Source: a virus. From it: a stretch of 50,169 nucleotides of DNA. The notes under the pieces are model-generated. The model was not told the origin of the DNA. It saw only the letters and a list, made by a program, of their open reading frames with translations, and did not search any database. Below are positions 33,159-40,113 of this stretch, in pieces; position 1 is the first letter of the stretch; each line of letters opens with the position of its first letter. The DNA lies in IMG/VR virus record IMGVR_UViG_3300034375_011589, positions 1 through 50,169 of that record, one strand, 5' to 3'. Made by a program: the position numbers and the translations under genes.

Positions 33159-33623
33159 TTGAAATCACTACCTAAAGAAATTACAAAAATAATCAAAAAA
33201 AAAGTATTCACACTTAACACCATAACTGAAGGTAGAAATGAAGGTGTGGATGTTAAAATTAGAATTCAAAGAATTGGTGTTTCGTGTGAAAAATGGCTTG
33301 ATGAAAATCCAATAAATCGTTCTAGTTTTAATGAATTATATGTTAATCTTGTGGTTTCTGGTAAAATTACTCATAAAAATGGTTGGGGTAATCCTATAAT
33401 TCTTTCACCTATAGAAGAGGTTGCTGTTGTTAAAAGAAACACTATTAATCTTTATAATATTGTGTGGGGTCGTGAACATAACAAAAAAATTAGAGACCAT
33501 ATACGTAATAATATTAAAAACGAAATCGCTAACTATTTAAAGTTGTTCGGAATATCTACACGTATAACGTGGAACAATGAAAGAAAAATTAAAATAAAAA
33601 ATATTTCTTGGGGTAACGTTTAA
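33159..33623 (+). CDS. Hypothetical basic protein, 154 aa (TTG start)
   Basis: Not recognised. No ATG is available; an in-frame stop lies 16 nt upstream and TTG (33159) is the best start (MKSLPKEITKIIKKKVFTLN). The leader-like end T-I-T-E|GR falls at residue 24. The body is Lys/Arg/Asn-rich and mixed alpha/beta (NLYNIVWGREHNKKIRDHIR). Codon use is normal for the phage. It is convergent with the 211 aa gene, overlapping by 4 nt at the stops. Confidence 0.6.
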   Translation: MKSLPKEITKIIKKKVFTLNTITEGRNEGVDVKIRIQRIGVSCEKWLDENPINRSSFNELYVNLVVSGKITHKNGWGNPIILSPIEEVAVVKRNTINLYNIVWGREHNKKIRDHIRNNIKNEIANYLKLFGISTRITWNNERKIKIKNISWGNV

Positions 33624-34255
33624 CGATTTTTCTTAACATACCCCAACCTTTCTTCAACCTTATTTACTTCTTCTACGAATTGGTGTAAAGACTCTTGGTT
33701 GATGTATCTATTTACTTCGTTCAAATGGTTAACCACTAAACCATGTCTATCATCTGATAATGCGTGGTTTTCTGGTTCCATATTTAATTGTCCTTTATCA
33801 GAACTTAAAGTAGCCCATTCATTTAATAAATCATTATCATCTACATCATCATCGTTACCAGGTTCAAACATTCTAACCAACGCTGAAAATTTTTCAGGGA
33901 AATAAGTTCTAAGATATATTCTTTTTGCATGGTCTACTAAACCTTCATAATCAGTTCGATACTCGTCCCAATCGTCCCAATAGAAATCAACTGCCGATTC
34001 AACTGCAGATTGGAACTCAGGAGAAAATGGACTTGGCATTGTATCAGGTTCTCCTAAATCTCGGTGTATTGATTGGTTGAAATAATATTGGTCTGAACTT
34101 CCCCATTCATTTAATTGTTTTTTATTAGATTCATTAAGTGAAGAATGTAATTTTCTAATTCTTGAAGTTTCAGCAGCAGAATTATTATAATGTACTGGAT
34201 TGGCTCTTCTCATATTAAACTGATGACCTTCCCAACGTGGATGATTTAAATTCAT
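33620..34255 (-). CDS. Leader-bearing virion-type protein with two LNE|W sites, 211 aa
   Basis: Residues 30-50 contain the second leader type, SRIRKLHSSLNESNKKQLNE, followed by W; a second site, L-L-N-E|WATL, occurs near residue 147. Between them is an aromatic, acidic domain (FYWDDWDEYRTDYEGLVDHA). Cleavage at both would release a ~97-residue middle piece. Family unknown. A CTATTTATTATA element lies 14 nt upstream, the only copy whose preceding base is not a purine. Confidence 0.7.
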   Translation of the reverse strand: MNLNHPRWEGHQFNMRRANPVHYNNSAAETSRIRKLHSSLNESNKKQLNEWGSSDQYYFNQSIHRDLGEPDTMPSPFSPEFQSAVESAVDFYWDDWDEYRTDYEGLVDHAKRIYLRTYFPEKFSALVRMFEPGNDDDVDDNDLLNEWATLSSDKGQLNMEPENHALSDDRHGLVVNHLNEVNRYINQESLHQFVEEVNKVEERLGYVKKNR

Positions 34256-34269
34256 GATTCTTTTTTTAT

Positions 34270-34277
34270 AATAAATA
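34270..34277 (-). promoter_or_regulatory. Late-promoter-like element before the 211 aa gene
   Basis: Sense-strand CTATTTATTATAA, 14 nt upstream of the ATG at 34255. Confidence 0.4.
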
Positions 34278-34300
34278 GTGACAAAGTCTAAAAAATTATT

Positions 34301-34308
34301 TAATTTTG
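34301..34308 (+). promoter_or_regulatory. Bacteroidetes-type -7 box TAATTTTG just before the 59 aa gene
   Basis: TAATTTTG matches TAnnTTTG and ends 5 nt before the ATG at 34314, so a transcript would be nearly leaderless. No clear -33 TTTG. Confidence 0.35.
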
Positions 34309-34313
34309 TTATA

Positions 34314-34493
34314 ATGGATGCGTATATTGAAGTACAGATAAAGGAATATAGAAGAAAAGATGGGACATTTGTAAAAGCTCATACTAGAACTATTAAAAAA
34401 GGAAAAGAAAAAATTATATATATTAGAAGAAATAAAACTAACGACCCAAATCAACTGTCATTAAATTTAAGTGGAACAACTAAAATAAATTAA
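34314..34493 (+). CDS. Small basic protein with DGTFVKAHTR motif, 59 aa
   Basis: The start is placed at the ATG at 34314 (MDAYIEVQIKEYRRKDGTFV); a GTG-initiated longer reading from 34278 runs through the probable promoter and is rejected. The Y-x-R-K-D-G-T-x-V-x-x-H-x-R pattern is common in short phage and bacterial proteins of unknown function. Basic (Lys/Arg-rich), soluble. A partner 55 aa gene follows after 2 nt. Confidence 0.65.
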   Translation: MDAYIEVQIKEYRRKDGTFVKAHTRTIKKGKEKIIYIRRNKTNDPNQLSLNLSGTTKIN

Positions 34494-34495
34494 AC

Positions 34496-34663
34496 ATGAA
34501 AGAAAAAATTAAAAATAAAGAATATTACATAGAAGTAATTAATGAATTACAAAAACTTAAAAAAAATAACCCTAATGACTTCACTTTAGGAACTAAAGTT
34601 AGAGATTTTTTAAATTGTTTAATTAGTAATAATGAATATATTGAAAAAGAAAAAGGTCTTTAA
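34496..34663 (+). CDS. Small helical protein, 55 aa
   Basis: Begins KEKIKNKEYYIEVINELQKL and ends YIEKEKGL. Charged, helical, not recognised. It follows the DGTFVKAHTR protein by 2 nt in an apparent two-gene operon. Its stop overlaps the convergent 309 aa gene's stop. Confidence 0.6.
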   Translation: MKEKIKNKEYYIEVINELQKLKKNNPNDFTLGTKVRDFLNCLISNNEYIEKEKGL

Positions 34664-35589
34664 ACTAATACTATCTCAGCTTCACAGAAATTACAGAAAT
34701 ATTCACACGCTACTTCTTCATATTGTTCCCACATTTTGTACAATAACTCTAATTGTGTTTTATTAAAATTTTTATATCTAATTTCTTTATTTAAATATTT
34801 TTGTGGAAATAAATCAGTAATTTTAATAGATGAATTTTGTCCCAAATAAACAGTATAATTATCTACTATAGCATCCTTATCAATTAAAATTCTTATATTC
34901 CAACAAGACCAACCTGCATCTCCAAAACTTATTGATTCATCAAATTGGTAATCGTATGATATTGGCTCAATTTTAAAATTTATTGGTTTTTCTTCAAGTT
35001 GTGTTATTTCAGTAAATCCTTTAAGTTTAGCGAAATCAGTATTTTGTATCCCACCTTTCCATTCTAAAACTAGTAAAGGAAATACTATACCATATACATT
35101 ATCAAAATAGTTTGCATCATAACCTGTAATATCAACACCAAATAATTTTAAATCATTTATATCTTGTTTACCTTTTTTATCCCACAATTTAAATAGACTT
35201 TTTTTTAATTTTGGAGTTATATACTCTAAAAAATATGGATGAGTATCAATTGCAGGATATCCGTCAGGTCCTATTTCTAAATTTTCATTTAAATTTTTTT
35301 GATTGTTTTTTAATAAGTCTAAAATTTCTAAATATTCTTTTGAATTTTTTAAATATTCTAACCCACCTAAAAATGGCATAACTTCACTTTGTGTTGATGG
35401 GAAGTTTGATACTTTATGTTGTAATTCAGATATTTTTTTATTGGTTGCTTTTTCTGTAAATCGTAAAACATCCTCCACATTAAACCCACCAAATAAATAA
35501 AGTAGAGTATAAAGTCTATTATCTAAATCTAAAGGTAGATTGTTAGATATTACATTAGTTCTTTTTTTTGATTCATTGATGTACAACAT
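34660..35589 (-). CDS. Hypothetical protein with short leader, 309 aa
   Basis: The start is chosen at the ATG at 35589 (MLYINESKKRTNVISNNLPL). A longer ATG at 35616 abuts a terminator and leaves no room for the ATATTTATAAGT element that sits 3 nt before 35589. The N-terminus has I-N-E|S at residue 6. The body is globular, with aromatic-rich segments (FGDAGWSCWNIRILIDKDAI) and a C-terminal Cys cluster (CEYFCNFCEAE) that could bind metal. Not recognised. Confidence 0.7.
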   Translation of the reverse strand: MLYINESKKRTNVISNNLPLDLDNRLYTLLYLFGGFNVEDVLRFTEKATNKKISELQHKVSNFPSTQSEVMPFLGGLEYLKNSKEYLEILDLLKNNQKNLNENLEIGPDGYPAIDTHPYFLEYITPKLKKSLFKLWDKKGKQDINDLKLFGVDITGYDANYFDNVYGIVFPLLVLEWKGGIQNTDFAKLKGFTEITQLEEKPINFKIEPISYDYQFDESISFGDAGWSCWNIRILIDKDAIVDNYTVYLGQNSSIKITDLFPQKYLNKEIRYKNFNKTQLELLYKMWEQYEEVACEYFCNFCEAEIVLV

Positions 35590-35592
35590 ACT

Positions 35593-35600
35593 TATAAATA
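35593..35600 (-). promoter_or_regulatory. Late-promoter-like element 3 nt before the 309 aa gene
   Basis: Sense-strand ATATTTATAAGTATG, identical in layout to the terminase gene (element, AGT, ATG). Confidence 0.5.
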
Positions 35601-35619
35601 TGTTATAATTGTGCATAAA

Positions 35620-35641
35620 AAAAGGGACTTAAGTCCCTTTT
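35620..35641 (-). terminator. Palindromic hairpin terminator
   Basis: AAAAGGGACTTAAGTCCCTTTT continues into a run of seven T on the leftward strand. It ends the transcript of the 62 aa membrane protein gene and precedes the promoter of the 309 aa gene. Confidence 0.8.
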
Positions 35642-35643
35642 CT

Positions 35644-35832
35644 TTATTTTTTTAACCAACCTCTAATAATGTCCCAATTTTTGGTTAAAAATACACCGAA
35701 AGCTATACCAGCATAAATTTTATACCCAAAAACCCATAAACCTACACCAACACCTAGAGATACTAAAGCAGAAAAACCTTTGGTGTTAACCCACTTTTTT
35801 ACTTTTGAAAATAATTGTTTTAATTTATCCAT
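35644..35832 (-). CDS. Small membrane protein, 62 aa
   Basis: A basic amphipathic start (DKLKQLFSKVKKWVNTKG) is followed by one long or two short hydrophobic helices (FSALVSLGVGVGLWVFGYKI and AGIAFGVFLTKNW) and a basic end. The size and charge pattern could suit a holin or pinholin, and the preceding gene has a peptidoglycan-binding-like domain, but no endolysin catalytic domain is seen, so lysis function is only a possibility. It is 10 nt from the 485 aa gene. Confidence 0.7.
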   Translation of the reverse strand: MDKLKQLFSKVKKWVNTKGFSALVSLGVGVGLWVFGYKIYAGIAFGVFLTKNWDIIRGWLKK

Positions 35833-35841
35833 AATTTTTTA

Positions 35842-37299
35842 TTAATTTCCTTTTCCTTTTAGGCCATAAGCTTTTTTAACTTTTTTGGAACCATCACCAA
35901 TTTTTCCAAAATTGTAACTATTATAACATTGTTCTAATGTAGATGTGTCACTTACTCTAACACCTTTTTTAATACCAGCAGCGGCTGTAGCGATTAAATC
36001 CATACATTGTTCTTTAGTTGGTTGTTGACTAATTGCCTGTTCTAAATCTTTTACTTGGTTTTTTAAAGTTTCTGCATCAGATTTTTCTTTCTCAACAGTA
36101 ACCATGTCTAATTTCTTTTCTTCTTGTTGTGTGACTTCTTCACCAGCAGCTTTACCAGTAGCTTCACCAGTAGCTTTTGATTGCCCACTTAACATATCAA
36201 TTACAGCTTTGTTAAATACTTTTTCACCACCAACTTGGCCTACAGCGGTTTCAGTTTTAGGGCCAAACATACCATCTACTTTTAATTTAGGATTTACTTT
36301 GTTTGATTTATTTAATTCTTCTTGTGCTTTTTTAACTTCTTCACCTTTATCACCTTTTTTGAATTCACCTTTACCAGCAGCTATATCTGCATATGTCACA
36401 TCTGTTCTAGTAAATGAACCACTAAGTCCACTTGTTCCCGAAGGACCACTTGTTCCTTTTGTAACCTCTTTACCAGCAACTTCAGATTTTGGAATTAATT
36501 TAATTGAACCGAAAGTTTGTTCAAAAATATATCTTGATTCAGACAAAGTTAATTCTTCATCATCAAGAGTAAGGTCACCTTCACATTCTATAGTACCGGA
36601 ACTTTTATTACCACCAATTATAGCTACATATTTTCCAGCTGTACTAACTAACATCTTGTCCCCATTTTCTAATGTTATAAGAACTTGGTTATCCTTTTCT
36701 TTATATGGGTAAATAATTTCTGATGCAATGTCTATTGTGTCTTGAACACAAGGATATTTTATAAATATTCTTCTTACTGAAGCTTTACCTTCACCTCTAG
36801 GTTCTTCTGTTTTTGACATTTCACCTCTAGGTTCTTCTGTTTTTGACATTTCACCTTTAGATATTATATTTAAACTGCTCGGATATTTTTTATTTGGTGC
36901 TGGTGTTAAATCAATAGTATATTTATTACTTTTTTTATCTAAAATAATCTTTATCTTTCGGATTACCTCAACATCAGTAGGTATTGTCCTATCAAATTCA
37001 CTTTTAATTAACTCATTTAGACCATCTTCACCAACCATTTTAGTGGTCATTAATTTTTCTATCATTTCATCGAATCTATCGTCAGGGATAAGGTTAAACG
37101 CATTTAGAAATTTATCCTCATTTGTTCCCGGTCCTTGTGAGGCTCTACTTAATTCATTTTTGAGAGAAATAAAAACATCATCCTCATTTTGTTCAGACAA
37201 ATATTGTCTAGTCTTATTTTCTGTTAAAGTTTTACCTCTATCGTAATCAATAAGTCCCATCATTTTTCTGATGTCTTCGTTAATTAAATTTTTTTTCAT
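35842..37299 (-). CDS. Leader-bearing protein with peptidoglycan-binding-like domain and Cys-pair C-terminal module, 485 aa
   Basis: The N-terminus KKNLINEDIRKMMGLIDYDR runs to L-T-E|N (27) and L-S-E|Q (36). A region with a duplicated GEMSKTEEPR decapeptide follows at ~155-175. Residues ~310-350 (KKGDKGEEVKKAQEELNK, LKVDGMFGPKTETAV) match the PG_binding_1 repeat that attaches to cell-wall peptidoglycan. A helical linker leads to a C-terminal ~60-residue module (QCMDLIATAAAG, EQCYNSYNFG, VKKAYGLKGKG) shared with the 703 aa protein. No hydrolase motif is visible. It may be a packaged or tail-associated wall-binding protein. The element at 37333 lies 33 nt upstream. Confidence 0.8.
   Translation of the reverse strand: MKKNLINEDIRKMMGLIDYDRGKTLTENKTRQYLSEQNEDDVFISLKNELSRASQGPGTNEDKFLNAFNLIPDDRFDEMIEKLMTTKMVGEDGLNELIKSEFDRTIPTDVEVIRKIKIILDKKSNKYTIDLTPAPNKKYPSSLNIISKGEMSKTEEPRGEMSKTEEPRGEGKASVRRIFIKYPCVQDTIDIASEIIYPYKEKDNQVLITLENGDKMLVSTAGKYVAIIGGNKSSGTIECEGDLTLDDEELTLSESRYIFEQTFGSIKLIPKSEVAGKEVTKGTSGPSGTSGLSGSFTRTDVTYADIAAGKGEFKKGDKGEEVKKAQEELNKSNKVNPKLKVDGMFGPKTETAVGQVGGEKVFNKAVIDMLSGQSKATGEATGKAAGEEVTQQEEKKLDMVTVEKEKSDAETLKNQVKDLEQAISQQPTKEQCMDLIATAAAGIKKGVRVSDTSTLEQCYNSYNFGKIGDGSKKVKKAYGLKGKGN
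36791..36850 (-). repeat. Two perfect 30-nt tandem copies in the 485 aa gene
   Basis: The unit at 36791-36820 is repeated exactly at 36821-36850, encoding GEMSKTEEPR twice. Identity at every base implies a recent duplication. Confidence 0.9.
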
Positions 37300-37332
37300 T
37301 TTAAATATCTTTATTTGACAATTTTATTTTAC

Positions 37333-37340
37333 TATAAATA
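37333..37340 (-). promoter_or_regulatory. Late-promoter-like element before the 485 aa gene
   Basis: Sense-strand ATATTTATAGTAAAA, 33 nt upstream of the ATG at 37299. Confidence 0.45.
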
Positions 37341-37421
37341 TACCTCACAAAGTAAAAACATTTAAGTATTAATATGGAGATTACATTACTTACAATAAAA
37401 AATTAAATTTAATAATAACTG

Positions 37422-37441
37422 TTCAGTTACCAGCAACTGAA
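37422..37441. other. Hairpin TTCAGTT / AACTGAA
   Basis: A 7 bp stem with 6 nt loop (ACCAGC), just after the stop of the 39 aa leftward gene. It has no U-tract, so it is a weak terminator candidate. The remaining 37341-37456 sequence shows no gene. Confidence 0.35.
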
Positions 37442-37456
37442 AATTTTAGTAAGTAA

Positions 37457-37576
37457 TTATTTTTTTTGTGATAGTACTTTATGTCTTGGAACAACTTTAC
37501 GTCTACTATTCTGTTCTTTTAAAACTAATTTACTTAGTCGTTTTAATTGTCTTTCTGTAATTAATATTTTAGCCAT
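37457..37576 (-). CDS. 39 aa basic mini-protein consisting of the shared leader plus a short tail
   Basis: The ORF reads MAKILITERQLKRLSKLVLK, then E|Q and the tail NSRRKVVPRHKVLSQKK. The first 21 residues are the same leader pattern as in the larger proteins (L-I-T-E-x-Q-L...L-x-E at position 21). The predicted mature peptide is only 18 residues and strongly basic. Codon use is phage-like and the ORF follows normal spacing to the 178 aa gene (20 nt). A packaged basic peptide that neutralises DNA is one possibility. Confidence 0.6.
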   Translation of the reverse strand: MAKILITERQLKRLSKLVLKEQNSRRKVVPRHKVLSQKK

Positions 37577-37596
37577 TTTTATTTTTTTTACTAAAA

Positions 37597-38133
37597 TTAT
37601 TTTGGCATATAATCATAAATTTTATCACCATAAAGTCCATACAATCTTTTAATTATAGCTTCTGGATTTTTTCTCATATACCTTAAAACATCCATAGGGA
37701 TATAAGGACCGTATTTATCACCAAATACTCCTCTAATATCTTTTTCTCTTGGTTGAGTTGGTATTTGAGGTTCTACAGTAAAGTCTTGTTCCATCATGTC
37801 CTGTGTTGAGATAATTAAATTCATATTTTGTGAATCTGGTTTACAAATTTGGTCTTTTTCACACCAGTACATCCCTTTAGGGCATCCTTTACCTTCATGG
37901 TGGTCATATGTGAAAGAATCATTTACACTATCCATCATACTGTCCATTTTAGCTATATGTGATTCCATCCAATCATCTAATGGTTGACCTTTTTCAAGTT
38001 TATTAAACATACTTTGAGCTTTTCTTGCTATATTGTATAATTGTGATTTTGCCATATAAGAAGAATCGTGACCTTCACTAATAATTTGTCTTAAAACTTT
38101 TCTAATGTTTTTGTTTGATACTTTTCTTTTCAT
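37597..38133 (-). CDS. Leader-bearing protein with LDDWMESHIAKMDS domain, 178 aa
   Basis: The leader KRKVSNKNIRKVLRQIISE ends at I-S-E|G (E20). Residues ~30-75 contain KSQLYNIARKAQSMF and LDDWMESHIAKMDSMMDS, a helical segment I recognise from several T4-like phage proteins of unknown role. A Cys motif GCPKGMYWCEKDQICKPD follows (~82-99). The C-terminus (YGPYIPMDVLRYMRKNPEAI) is helical. An AGTATTTATATA element lies 4 nt before the ATG. Confidence 0.75.
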   Translation of the reverse strand: MKRKVSNKNIRKVLRQIISEGHDSSYMAKSQLYNIARKAQSMFNKLEKGQPLDDWMESHIAKMDSMMDSVNDSFTYDHHEGKGCPKGMYWCEKDQICKPDSQNMNLIISTQDMMEQDFTVEPQIPTQPREKDIRGVFGDKYGPYIPMDVLRYMRKNPEAIIKRLYGLYGDKIYDYMPK

Positions 38134-38137
38134 AATA

Positions 38138-38145
38138 TATAAATA
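38138..38145 (-). promoter_or_regulatory. Late-promoter-like element 4 nt before the 178 aa gene
   Basis: Sense-strand GTATTTATATATTATG. Confidence 0.5.
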
Positions 38146-38157
38146 CTTTTAAAATCT

Positions 38158-38967
38158 TTATACTTCTTTTATTGATAAAATTTCTTGTTCTATTGGCTCC
38201 GAGTGGTACACTTCCCTATCAAACCCCTTACTATCATCATGGTCGTACCAATTATATAAATTATCTTCATCGTATTTTACTGTATTATAAACATAGTCTT
38301 TATCATAACCCACAACAGTTACAGTATATTTATAAGCTACCCTTTCAAGGTCACTTTGTTCCATATAAACTTCAAAAGTTTTTATTTCGGGTATTTCTAA
38401 TTGGTTAACATTAGTGATGGTACCATCTTTTATACCATCATAATTTTTAGGGTTTTTAAGTGTAAACCACATTCTTGTGCCCAGACCGTCTGATGAATAG
38501 TTTATATCTTTAACACCAAATAATTTAACTATGGGGTCTATAATTTCCGCCCAACGGTAATGTTCATCATCGTTGATTTTTTCTATTTTTTCCCAAGGGG
38601 TGTATTCGACTATTGTTTTTATTAATTTAAAAAACATGTCTTTATTTATAGTCTCATTATAATAACCCTGATTATCGCCCCAACCTTTATAATGTTGTGA
38701 CCCAATAAGAGTAGTAGTGGAGTCTTTTAATTTATCTTCCCCACTTCTAATATTATCTATGACTTCATTAATTGGTACTTTTTCGAACATATCTTCAAAT
38801 ACTTGTTGTATTGCATTAATAACAGCGTATTGGTCTCCACCCCAATTATCTTTGTGACGTTCAATAATTTTATCTGTGAGAGCACGAACATCCATTTCTA
38901 ACAACTCCCATTTGTCTTGTTGGTTATCCCAATATTCTCTTAAAACTTTACGGATATCGTTTTTCAT
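38158..38967 (-). CDS. Hypothetical protein with IRKVLRE leader, 269 aa
   Basis: The N-terminus KNDIRKVLREYWDNQQDKWE carries the I-R-K-V-L-R variant of the shared leader, without a clear x-x-E end; possible sites are near residues 11-20 or P-I-N-E|V at ~68. The body is globular, aromatic and acidic, and ends in EPIEQEILSIKEV. Not recognised. The element at 38972 lies 4 nt before the ATG. Confidence 0.7.
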   Translation of the reverse strand: MKNDIRKVLREYWDNQQDKWELLEMDVRALTDKIIERHKDNWGGDQYAVINAIQQVFEDMFEKVPINEVIDNIRSGEDKLKDSTTTLIGSQHYKGWGDNQGYYNETINKDMFFKLIKTIVEYTPWEKIEKINDDEHYRWAEIIDPIVKLFGVKDINYSSDGLGTRMWFTLKNPKNYDGIKDGTITNVNQLEIPEIKTFEVYMEQSDLERVAYKYTVTVVGYDKDYVYNTVKYDEDNLYNWYDHDDSKGFDREVYHSEPIEQEILSIKEV

Positions 38968-38971
38968 ATCT

Positions 38972-38979
38972 TATAAATA
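38972..38979 (-). promoter_or_regulatory. Late-promoter-like element 4 nt before the 269 aa gene
   Basis: Sense-strand ATATTTATAAGATATG. Confidence 0.5.
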
Positions 38980-39030
38980 TTCTTAATAGACATATAAATT
39001 CTAAAATTAGTTTTGGATTTTCCAAGCATT

Positions 39031-39064
39031 AAAAAAGCAAGCTATTTAAATAGCTTGCTTTTTT
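39031..39064. terminator. Strong bidirectional hairpin terminator
   Basis: Perfect 14 bp arms AAAAAAGCAAGCTA / TAGCTTGCTTTTTT around TTTAAA. It ends the PspC-like transcript from the right. The sequence 39067-39134 between it and the gene holds nothing I can name. Confidence 0.9.
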
Positions 39065-39134
39065 TCTTTTTGCTTTAACGCATGCTGCTATAATATATAT
39101 AGTGATTTTTTAGAAAATCAAAAAAGGATATAAA

Positions 39135-39305
39135 TTATTTTTCCATTAATAACCATAGAATTATGTATATTAAAATAGCTGGTGTAGCTGGGAATATAAA
39201 TAACAATATAAAAATAAATCTTGTCAGTGTAACATCAGCATTTAGGTATTCAGCGATACCACCACATACACCTAATATTTTTTTGTCTTTTGTACTTAAT
39301 TTCAT
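39135..39305 (-). CDS. PspC-domain small membrane protein, 56 aa
   Basis: The reading MKLSTKDKKILGVCGGIAEY, LNADVTLTRFIFILLFIFPA, then ILIYIILWLLMEK matches the PspC domain: R/K-x-I-x-G-V-C-G-G-I-A-x-Y-L followed by two hydrophobic stretches. PspC proteins of bacteria are inner-membrane parts of the phage-shock response, and Bacteroidetes encode many short ones. The antisense plus-strand ORF here is a shadow. The upstream sense sequence has a TATATTTG box (39343-39350). A second PspC-like gene is at 48493-48645. Confidence 0.8.
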   Translation of the reverse strand: MKLSTKDKKILGVCGGIAEYLNADVTLTRFIFILLFIFPATPAILIYIILWLLMEK

Positions 39306-39342
39306 TGTATTAGATTTTAGTGTAAATATAAAAATAAATAAT

Positions 39343-39350
39343 CAAATATA
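39343..39350 (-). promoter_or_regulatory. Bacteroidetes-type -7 box for the PspC-like gene
   Basis: Sense-strand TATATTTG, 38 nt upstream of the ATG at 39305. No clear -33 TTTG. It is divergent from a second TATATTTG at 39373-39380 on the plus strand. Confidence 0.45.
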
Positions 39351-39372
39351 TAGTTGTTTTGATATATTTTTT

Positions 39373-39380
39373 TATATTTG
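39373..39380 (+). promoter_or_regulatory. Bacteroidetes-type -7 box (rightward)
   Basis: TATATTTG followed by TAC, the same as before tmRNA. A TTG lies 16 nt upstream. It points at an ATG at 39402. Confidence 0.5.
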
Positions 39381-39401
39381 TACTACAAAATAAAAATAAA
39401 T

Positions 39402-39581
39402 ATGATAATACAATTTAAACTAGTTATACCTAATCCTAGGTACAAAAAAAGAAATTTTTTAGGTAAAAAAAATCAATATTTTTTTGAGTCATCTAAATCT
39501 TTGTCCTTACGTTCAGATAGAGAATTAAAATTTCGACCATCTGTGGACCTTAACATTTCTGATTTTAACCAACAGTCATAA
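39402..39581 (+). CDS. Doubtful small ORF downstream of a host-type promoter
   Basis: 59 aa, MIIQFKLVIPNPRYKKRNFL at the start. The first 24 codons look coding. The remainder overlaps the antisense 62 aa gene and has shadow-like codon use. The promoter at 39373 argues that something rightward is transcribed. It may be a real short gene, a truncated remnant, or an antisense RNA against the minus-strand gene. Confidence 0.3.
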   Translation: MIIQFKLVIPNPRYKKRNFLGKKNQYFFESSKSLSLRSDRELKFRPSVDLNISDFNQQS

Positions 39582-39661
39582 TGAAATGAATCATCTAAGT
39601 AGTCATCATTAAGTGATTGGTTTTCTCTTTCTATCATAAATAAATTTTTCATTTTTCCCAT
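39473..39661 (-). CDS. Small acidic hydrophilic protein, 62 aa
   Basis: It begins GKMKNLFMIERENQSLNDDY and contains DDSFHYDCWLKSEMLRSTDG. Codon choice (GAT, GAA, AGA, TTA) is typical of real genes here, better than on the opposite strand. Not recognised. No promoter element is clear upstream. Confidence 0.5.
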   Translation of the reverse strand: MGKMKNLFMIERENQSLNDDYLDDSFHYDCWLKSEMLRSTDGRNFNSLSERKDKDLDDSKKY

Positions 39662-39715
39662 AATATTTTTTTTTATAAGGATATATAAAAATTAATATAA
39701 AGTACAATTACTCTA

Positions 39716-39723
39716 TATTTATT
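39716..39723 (+). promoter_or_regulatory. Late-promoter-like element before the 81 aa gene
   Basis: Plus-strand ATATTTATTATATAA, 11 nt upstream of the ATG at 39735. Confidence 0.45.
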
Positions 39724-39734
39724 ATATAAAAAAG

Positions 39735-39980
39735 ATGTCTAAAATTATACTGACAGAGAAACAAGTAAATGAGTTATTTAATAAACTACAAGAAGAAGAA
39801 GTAGATTTAGATAACTATGAAGCTCCTTTTAGTAGTGATGATTTTATTAATTGGGTAAACTCAGAATATGATTTAGATTTATTACAAATAGTCAGTAGTA
39901 AAATACAGGAAAGAATAAATTTCCTAGAAACAATAATAAGTGCAGCTACTCGAAAAAAGATTAAAGGGTTTAGACCTTAA
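39735..39980 (+). CDS. Leader-bearing small protein, 81 aa
   Basis: The N-terminus SKIILTEKQVNELFNKLQE (L-T-E-x-Q pattern, L-Q-E|E at 20) is the shared leader. The remainder is acidic then basic (YEAPFSSDDFINWVNSEYDL ... ATRKKIKGFRP). The only leader-type gene on the plus strand with its own RTATTTATW element. Function unknown; candidate internal head protein. Confidence 0.65.
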   Translation: MSKIILTEKQVNELFNKLQEEEVDLDNYEAPFSSDDFINWVNSEYDLDLLQIVSSKIQERINFLETIISAATRKKIKGFRP

Positions 39981-40074
39981 TTTCCAATAAACACTTTTTT
40001 TTACCATCTTCATAGACATCTAATTGAGTTGTGTGATAACAAACTAAATGATGGTGAAAATGTTTAATTTTTAA
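39970..40074 (-). pseudogene. Possible start-less small ORF
   Basis: On the minus strand an open frame reads KHFHHHLVCYHTTQLDVYED, then GKKKCLLEIKV and stop. Codon use is convincing, but no ATG, GTG or TTG precedes it; only ATT or ATA could start it. Either a non-standard start or a decayed gene. It occupies most of the gap between the 81 aa and dCMP deaminase genes. Confidence 0.25.
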
Positions 40075-40076
40075 AA

Positions 40077-40084
40077 TATTTATA
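40077..40084 (+). promoter_or_regulatory. Late-promoter-like element before dCMP deaminase
   Basis: Plus-strand ATATTTATATTA, 29 nt upstream of the ATG at 40114. Unexpected for an early-type metabolic gene, so it may be a chance match. Confidence 0.35.
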
Positions 40085-40113
40085 TTATTATCTTATTTAA
40101 ATTATATTTAAAA

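Noticed and set aside
36104-36712. Plus-strand ORF of 202 codons
   Set aside because: Antisense shadow of the 485 aa gene; hydrophobic Pro/Ser-rich content typical of reading the reverse strand of Lys/Glu/Thr-rich coding sequence.
39163-39393. Plus-strand 76-codon ORF
   Set aside because: The opposite strand encodes a clear PspC domain; the plus frame runs through two promoter boxes.
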